A model generated the notes under the pieces. It worked only from the letters and a program-made list of their open reading frames with translations. It made no database searches and had not been told where the DNA came from. Both the position numbers and the translations under genes were made by a program. Below, piece by piece: positions 57,764-64,000 of a stretch of DNA of 64,000 nucleotides; positions within the stretch are counted from its first letter, which is position 1; each line of letters opens with the position of its first letter. The DNA is from Globodera rostochiensis (Eukaryota > Nematoda > Chromadorea > Rhabditida > Heteroderidae): assembly GCA_018350325.1 (NCBI GenBank), contig JAEVLN010000002.1:1308162-1372161 (forward strand), read 5' to 3'.

Positions 57764-60449
57764 ACCGGGGGGTTTAGAATTTTAAAAAATTGATTGATTA
57801 GAAGCCTCGAAATGTAAGAAAAAGAGAGGTTAAAACGCCCGGGGGGCGGGGAAGAGGAGACCGCCCCGGGGGGGGGGGGGAGATGAGGCGCCCCCCCCCA
57901 GGGGTTACCCAAAATCACTAAGATTAAAAGGTTTTTGCACCACACAATTTCGTAACATTGAAAAATGAAAATTCACAAAAAAACTGGAAATTCCCACCGA
58001 ACCTCCCGTCGGGACGTTTGGGATCAAAATCCTTGTAATTAAATTGTTTTTTAATCAAAATCCCGCCTTGGGTCGGCACTTCCCTCAAGAAACCTTCGAT
58101 CTAAGACCCCCAGGGCATTGTTGATACGCTTAAAAATAAAATAAATAAATAAAAATCGAAACATTCAGTGCCAGCGCCACCCCACACACACTGGGTGTTC
58201 TCCAGTGCCGTGAGTTACAAAACATCATCATTTTTCGGCACAACAGTGCACACTATGCGCCTCAGGACGTGTCCTTAGCCCCCCGCCCCCCGGCACATTT
58301 TGCCCAATTCAATACGTTTCGCCCCTCCGGCGACGCGACGGCGGCGCGATGTGCCCCCGCCCCCGCCTCCCCACCCTCGCTCGCTGTGTTCGTTAAACGC
58401 ATTTTGTGTGCCAATTTTTTCCCACAAAAATTTTATAATATATACATTTACTCACAGAGCATGCTTTTGGCACACATATTATATGTATGTGCTGCACATC
58501 ATCGCCGCCGGCGGCGACAGCGACGGCATCTTCCCCGACGGGGATGCCATCCATTTACGGCACAACTTTTCATGGGAATGATGAACGAACGAACAAACGA
58601 TGCGATATTTATGAAAATTAAATATGCGTACGATGAAAATGTGTAGAATGGCACGAAAAAAAGTGTTTCGAAAAAATTGGAGAATGGAAATAAATTTTTT
58701 TAAATTTCAAGATTTTTGTTTAAATTCATTTTTGACGAATTATTTTAATTTTACGGAAATTGCTTAACTTTGGCACAACTTTTGATGATTAAATATGCGC
58801 CGACACGAACATGTGCAAAAATTAATTAACTTACATATGAGAATGCTTTAATTATTTATTAAGAATTAATTAAAATTTGCATATGAATTTTTAAAAAAAA
58901 ATTTTGTTTTTTGAGGATTTTGAAAAAATTTGCACCATTCATTTTCGGCACAACTTTGCATAGAACTATAATTTTTTTTAAAACAAACTTTGGCATTTTG
59001 CTAGAAAAAAACTAACCTAACGCTTGTGGCCAAATGTTTTTTTTTAATTTTTTTGCGACTTTTCTGGAAGCAAATTGAAACGGCGCGCGTGGGAGTGAGT
59101 AAGCAATTGCTGAAATGAGAGAAGAAGCGGTGCTGGCACGGCACAGACCAAAACAGTTATAGGGAAGGCGCTTGTGCTTGGGAAAAAAAAGGGGGAGCGC
59201 GGGCACACCGGCAGTGCCGTGCCGTCGATGACGATAATGCGCGTTGCCCCGGAGGGCAAAAAGTCGGGCGCGGCAAACAAATTTTCGCCCTCCTTCTCTT
59301 TTTTTTGTTGCCGCCGCCAAAAGTAAAGAGGAAAAGCAAACATTGCGTTTGTTGCTGCCAGCCTCCCCCCCCCCCCCCCTCGGCGGGGGAAGGGGACAAA
59401 GCAAAAATTCGATGGCGCCGGAAGGGGAAAACGGAAACCGAGCAAAGCGGACGGGCGGGCGGGCGGACGGGCGGGCAAAGGGAACGGCACACAAAACGGG
59501 GCAATTTTGGCCCCCGAGGGCATTAACTGCTGGTGGGAGGGGGCATGAGGACAACTCAGTCCCCCTGGTCCCTAAAAACCCCCACACATTTATTTGTTTT
59601 TAATTTGCCAATTTTTTAATGCAAAAAAATCAACAAAAAATTTTGGAAATTATTAAATACCTATATTAGGTTCAAAAGAGTAAAAGAATAAAAGATTTCC
59701 GAATTAAATAAATTTCGCGAGATTTTTTGACCAATTTTCTGATGTTTTTTATTATTAATATTCAACAAAAATGCATAACTAAAAGCATCCCCAAAAAGGT
59801 CGTAATTATGAAAAGCAAAACAAAAGAAATGAAAGAAATTGTAAATCAAAAAAAAAAAATTAAAGAAAATGCAAGGCCCGCTAAAATATGCAAATTACGG
59901 ACAAAAATGTGCAATAAAATTAAGCTCGCGCCGACCTTCAATTTTATTAAATACTTCGATGCCTCGAGAATTTCCACACAAAATTCTCGGCTCACTCGTG
60001 CCGCTTTTTAGTTAAATGGCGGCTTCTAGCTTCTGCGAGACAATTTTGCCGGGACTGAATTGTCCCCAGACAGGAGAACGCCGTGGGGGATGAGAAACGA
60101 AGGAATTAAAACATTCCCTCCCCCTCTTTTTTTGGGGGAATAATTAATGATGGCACAAAGTTGCTGCGGCGGGAGGGCACAGAATTCGTCGGCAGGCACA
60201 AAATGTCCCCTGGGGGGAGACAGTTAAAGTGGGGGAAAAATGGGGAAATTCATTGAAAAATCATATTATGTATATAAACCCAATTTAATAAAAAATGTAA
60301 AACAAAAAAGATAAATTTAGAAAAAAATTAAAAAAGGAATTAAAAAGTTTCCAAAAGTCGATTCGAGGATGAATGTTTTCTTGGAAGATTTTTATTAAAA
60401 AAATGTTCCACCGGGAAAAGCATTCGTTTCAACAACAACAACAACAAAA

Positions 60450-60515
60450 ACGACTCGCGCGCGTGCGCGCGCCAATAACGTCTGCGCGGCGTGCACACGC
60501 GCGAGTGCGAGTCGT
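60450..60515. repeat. CG-rich imperfect hairpin
   Basis: ACGACTCGCGCGCGTGCGC is followed by an approximate inverted copy ending GCGAGTGCGAGTCGT, with a spacer of about 22 nt. CpG-dense and unlike the surrounding AT-rich DNA. Confidence 0.7.
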
Positions 60516-60634
60516 GTGACGCAAAAAACGCGCCATGTTGGTGCGTTGCGATTTCGCCTCCATGTTTTAAAAAAAACGCTTATTAATGAGGCCGAGATTT
60601 TTAGGGACTAAAAGCATTAAACTGCTAATTTTTG

Positions 60635-61042
60635 TCAATTAGTCCAATCTTGTCGAAATACAAAAATTTTCCGATTGGTCCTTGCCCGGTACGTTTCAGT
60701 GCCCGGACGTTTCAGTACCGTTGGCACCAAATCAACGAAATTTGGTCCATTCGTAAGCTCTTCATATAGTCTATTATAGGAATCATAAAAAGTCCCATAA
60801 ACTTGGGTCTTTCGAATGGCATCAAGTTCTTTCAATTTGGTTGAAGTTTAACAGAAGTTATCGTCAACAACATTCCGGTACTGAATTAGTCGGGTCCGCG
60901 ATTTGAGAACGCCAACCAAGAGTGCTGCTTGCTGTCTGGATACTGATTTCTTGATCGGACTAATCCAATCCGGCTTTGCGGGGTTAACCACGCCCACAAA
61001 TTTTTTTTCAAAACTTTGGCATTCCGTACATTTTGTAGGCAT
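60635..61042 (-). CDS. Protein-like segment of unknown family (possible two exons)
   Basis: The minus strand from an ATG at 61042 reads 64 codons (MPTKCTECQSFEKKFVGVVN and on to VVDDNFC, TAA at about 60848). A second frame, 60850-60635, reads KELDAIRKTQVYGTFYDSYN and ELTNGPNFVDLVPTVLKRPG. Both have balanced, protein-like composition unlike nearby noise. They could be exons of one gene, or a decayed one with a frame change between. No family recognised; whether they belong to the gene upstream is unclear. Confidence 0.35.
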
Positions 61043-61084
61043 TTTGCACTAACAAAAAATTTAGATTCCGCACGCGTGCACGCT

Positions 61085-63597
61085 TCAAACTGACACACGA
61101 ACAAGGACGACTGCAAACAAACCTTCGTCATCAAACTCGTGTGTTGAATCGTCCTCGAGGAAATAATAATTGGAGCCCCGCCGCTGGTGGTCCGTCATGC
61201 CGTCCGCGCAACTGCTTGCACCGCCGCCTGCACCCGGTTGCAGTACGCCTGCCACGTTCAGGCACGTGATGGAGTCAGAGTAGACGGTTGCACTTGTGTA
61301 CGATGGGTCGTATGCAACCGCTGTCATGTTGCTGGCGCTGGCGTTGTTGTTGTTGTTGTTCTGCTGATGCGGAGTCGTGTTCATGTTCTGGTACTGTTGA
61401 TGTACACGCCCAACTCCGCCGCCGCCGCCAGGTGCCAATGTCAACGAACCGGAACCACCGGACTGGCCGGTGCCCGCGGTTCCCACCGAATTTCGGTCCT
61501 TAAAATGGAGACAAATTATTATTGTCTAAATTGAATTTATGGGGGTATCACTGATTCTGATCAGTCCAATCCATTTTCTGATCAGATTGTGGAATAATCT
61601 GCTCTTGATCGATAATTCTACAGTATGCTCCGGTCTTGATCAGATTTTGTCATAAGTCTCAAATTTTTTGATGTGGAAAAATCAATAATTGATCAAAGTG
61701 CAACATTTTAAATTTGATTACATAACATGAAAACATCTTCAACTGAATTGATCAAAAAATAGCAAATCAAAAAATCAAAATTTAAAAAAGATAAAAAATT
61801 CACTAAAATTTGATCAAAATTCCAAACAATTCCCTCACCTGCATTGCGGCGCCATGCTGAGGTTGTATTTCGGAAAATTTTTTCCGATGATTTTGTGCCA
61901 TTTGTTGGTGCTGCTGCTGCTGTTGTTGCTGTATAATGATTTGTCCCGTTGATTTTGGCCTGCGCATTTTGAAGCGTTGTTGCTGTTGCGTTAATTGCTA
62001 AAAATTTAAATTAAAATATTTTAATGAAAATCAAAATAAAATTAAATTGTTTACATATTTAAAAATTTAATTAAAAAATGTCTATTACCAGCTGTTGTGC
62101 CGCAATTGTGGCCGCACGGCGCTGCATTTGCGGCGTCGGCGCCGCGCCGCTGCCCACCGTGCTCACGCTGCCCATGCTTGCAGCGCTCGCCTCGTCCGCG
62201 GAGTCATGTCGCAGCGTTGCTGCACCAGCGCCGGTCATCGTCGTCGTAGGCGTCGTGCCGCCGCTGCAGCCACGACGCGGTGTCTGCTGCTGCTGCAAGC
62301 GCGTGAGCACCGCGCCGCCTCTTCCACCAGCACCACAACCACCCGCAGGCAGCTGTGCAATCGCAGGCGACTGCATGACTGGCGCGCCGCCGCCGCTGCC
62401 GCGCACATGGAAAATGCGTCCGGACGTGCCGCTGCGCACTTCGCGATCAGCGCCTGTTTTGGAGAGAGATAATCAGTGATCAGAGACACTGATCGACCAG
62501 AGATTGTGTGTCCCCAAAACTCCCCACTGACCAGTCGAAATCGGCATGATCAACGGCATGCCCGTCGTGATGATCAACGGCGGTGACGGCGTGTCATCGT
62601 CGAGCAGCAACAATTGTTCGCGCGACTGCTGCAATTGCGTGCGACACGCGCGCGCACTATGCGGCATGCGTTGGTGTGCAGCTGCAGCATACTGTTGCTG
62701 CTGAACTGCTAGAGCAAGACCCAATCCGCTAGCACTGCCAATGCTGCTGGCTGTAAGCATATTAATTTGTTAGTAAATGAAAAAGCCATATTTTGGCATA
62801 ATTATCAAACAAATGCCAATTGACGTGCCTGGAGATGAACAGAAGCTGGTCTCCGAGGCGTACTTGCGCAGACGCCTGTGCTGCGGCGGCTTCTTCTTCG
62901 GAACACCGCCAGCAGCGTGCTGCTGCAACACAAAGCGTTCCGCAACGGAGCTGATCGGCGGCGTTGTGCCACAGCCAATCTGGCAACAATGGTTGGCAGC
63001 ACTGAAGCCGCCCGGATCGCAACAGTTTGGAGCAGTACCAGCAGCACCACCAACTGCAGTAGCAGCAGTCTCTGTACTGCTGCTGCCTCCGGCAACAAAT
63101 TTCCGGTTCGGCACGCGCGTGTTGCGCTGATGCTGCGCGTCCGCTTGCAACAAGCGTTGGCATGCCATCAACGGTTCACGGCTTTCCAATTTCACGACCT
63201 GCTGTTGATCACTGAATTTGTGAACAAATTATGTGTGGGTATGTTCCAGTGTCTCGTCGGGGTATCAAGTCTAGAGCCGGTGGTTAACCCGTTGAAAGAG
63301 ACTCACATTTCCGGGATTTGGATCCGCAACGGTCTGCTCAGCAGGTGAGCAGAAGCGCCGGCGGCGACGGCGCCAGCCATGGCATCATCCGTCGACGCAT
63401 CAGCCGCAAGCTGTTCAGCGGATGATGCTCTGCGCATTTGTACATGCGCTGTTATCATGCTCGGTCTCCGCTGCTGTTGGTGGTGGTCATGTTGAACGTG
63501 TTGAAGTTGTTGTTTGTCGTTGTTGTCCATGTTGTTGTTGTCCATGTTGTTGTTGTCCATGTTGTTGTTGTTGCGGTTGTTTTTTACGACAAACAAA
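61085..63597 (-). CDS. Low-complexity Gln/Asn/Ala-rich protein, several exons (model incomplete)
   Basis: Minus-strand coding blocks: about 63590-63307 (Asn/Met/Asp repeats, then MRRASSAEQLAADAS), 63195-62815 (LRKYASETSFCSSPG at the end), 62758-62530, 62450-62090 (Ala/Gly-rich), 61995-61840 (poly-Gln, RRPKSTGQIII) and 61486-61110 (Gly/Asn-rich, then RRGSNYYFLEDDSTHEFDDE). Basic Arg-x-x-Ser motifs recur (RRASS, RRPKS), suggesting a phosphorylated scaffold or regulatory protein. The blocks are separated by AG/GT-bounded AT-rich introns, but not every phase could be matched. No start codon was fixed; the first block opens just downstream of 63597. I do not recognise the family. Confidence 0.5.
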
Positions 63598-64000
63598 ATG
63601 CCAAACGCAAAATTTTCACCAAATTATTAATAAATTGTCTTTGTTTTGTACACATCCATTTCCGAAGGGTTCATCAAATACACAAATCTGCGCACAAAAT
63701 GGGCATTTTAATCAAGAAACAAAATATGTTCTTAAATTCAAATAACTTTTTAGCGCTTTAATCGCTGGCATAATGTTTTTGTTTTCAAAATAATTTTATT
63801 TGCTAAACGTAATGCCAAACAATCAGCAAAATTTAAAAAAAATTGGGTTGACTTTTAAATATAAGCTTAGCCCTAACCGTTGGCATAACGCCCTTTGCTC
63901 TGCAGCATTTTGCGATTTTTGGCATAATGTTATGTGCCAAAAAAACATTTTTTGCAAGTTTTTCACCGCGTCACAACTCAACATTTAAATAACCACCACT
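63598..64000. other. Intergenic edge of window
   Basis: AT-rich, probably 5' flank of the minus-strand gene. No feature seen. Confidence 0.5.

Larger units (their letters stand above)
53869..60600. other. Long intergenic region, no convincing gene
   Basis: AT-rich DNA with GC-rich islands at about 54640-54900, 55490-55700, 57000-57200, 57840-57900, 58270-58390 and 59160-59560. These contain poly-G/C runs that create Pro/Gly/Arg-rich frames on both strands. The first 1 kb would include the SLC4 promoter; GAGAGA words occur at 54870-54950. No frame shows family similarity or splice logic. Confidence 0.55.

Noticed and set aside
59012..59603. Overlapping Pro/Arg/Ala-rich frames on both strands
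   Set aside because: They result from a GC-rich low-complexity island with poly-C runs.

Overview
The window is eukaryotic and reads as a nematode genome, most likely a plant-parasitic tylenchid of the cyst-nematode type. Four things point that way. Exons are short and split by 41-66 nt introns with GT...TTTCAG-like borders. There is a serpentine chemoreceptor of the SRT family. A decayed relic resembles the expanded F-box-like families of Globodera/Heterodera (recalled from family knowledge, not searched). The non-coding DNA is AT-rich and full of short inverted-repeat elements. Most genes are multi-exon, so single reading frames show only pieces of them; exon borders below were chosen by matching splice sites and codon phase by eye.

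Layout. 1-2.8 kb: a fold-back, MULE-like non-autonomous transposon and a two-exon small secreted peptide gene. 2.8-13.6 kb: a complete, probably young Ty3/gypsy-type LTR retrotransposon on the minus strand, with identical-looking 298 bp LTRs and a 4 bp target duplication. It carries gag, a middle ORF that looks Env-like, and a 2,184-residue pol with a membrane segment in front of the protease and an 850-residue C-terminal extension. A separate three-exon membrane-protein gene lies on the opposite strand between its 5' LTR and gag. 14.7-17.4 kb: an SRT receptor gene with one frameshift and a hAT-type MITE in its last intron. 18.6-19.3 kb: the F-box-like pseudogene. 19.8-27.2 kb: a possible secreted Asn/His-rich gene, then a long minus-strand multi-pass membrane protein gene with a small secreted Cys-containing gene nested on the other strand in one of its introns.

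28-35 kb: GC-rich low-complexity DNA, then a roughly ten-exon plus-strand gene of unrecognised family (31.4-34.4 kb). 35.1-41.4 kb: a 6.3 kb satellite of about 46 bp units containing a nearly perfect 1,906 bp higher-order duplication. 42.6-53.9 kb: the best-resolved host gene, a 21-exon SLC4-family bicarbonate/anion transporter on the minus strand with an unusually long disordered N-terminus and several MITEs in its introns. 53.9-60.6 kb: no convincing gene. 60.6-63.6 kb: minus-strand low-complexity exons of an unrecognised protein that may continue beyond what can be resolved.

The most interesting candidate for something undescribed is the retrotransposon: an antisense, spliced, single-pass membrane-protein gene in its leader, an Env-like/transmembrane module between Gag and protease, and a duplicated domain of about 95 residues in the Pol extension. 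No tRNA, rRNA or CRISPR array was recognised.
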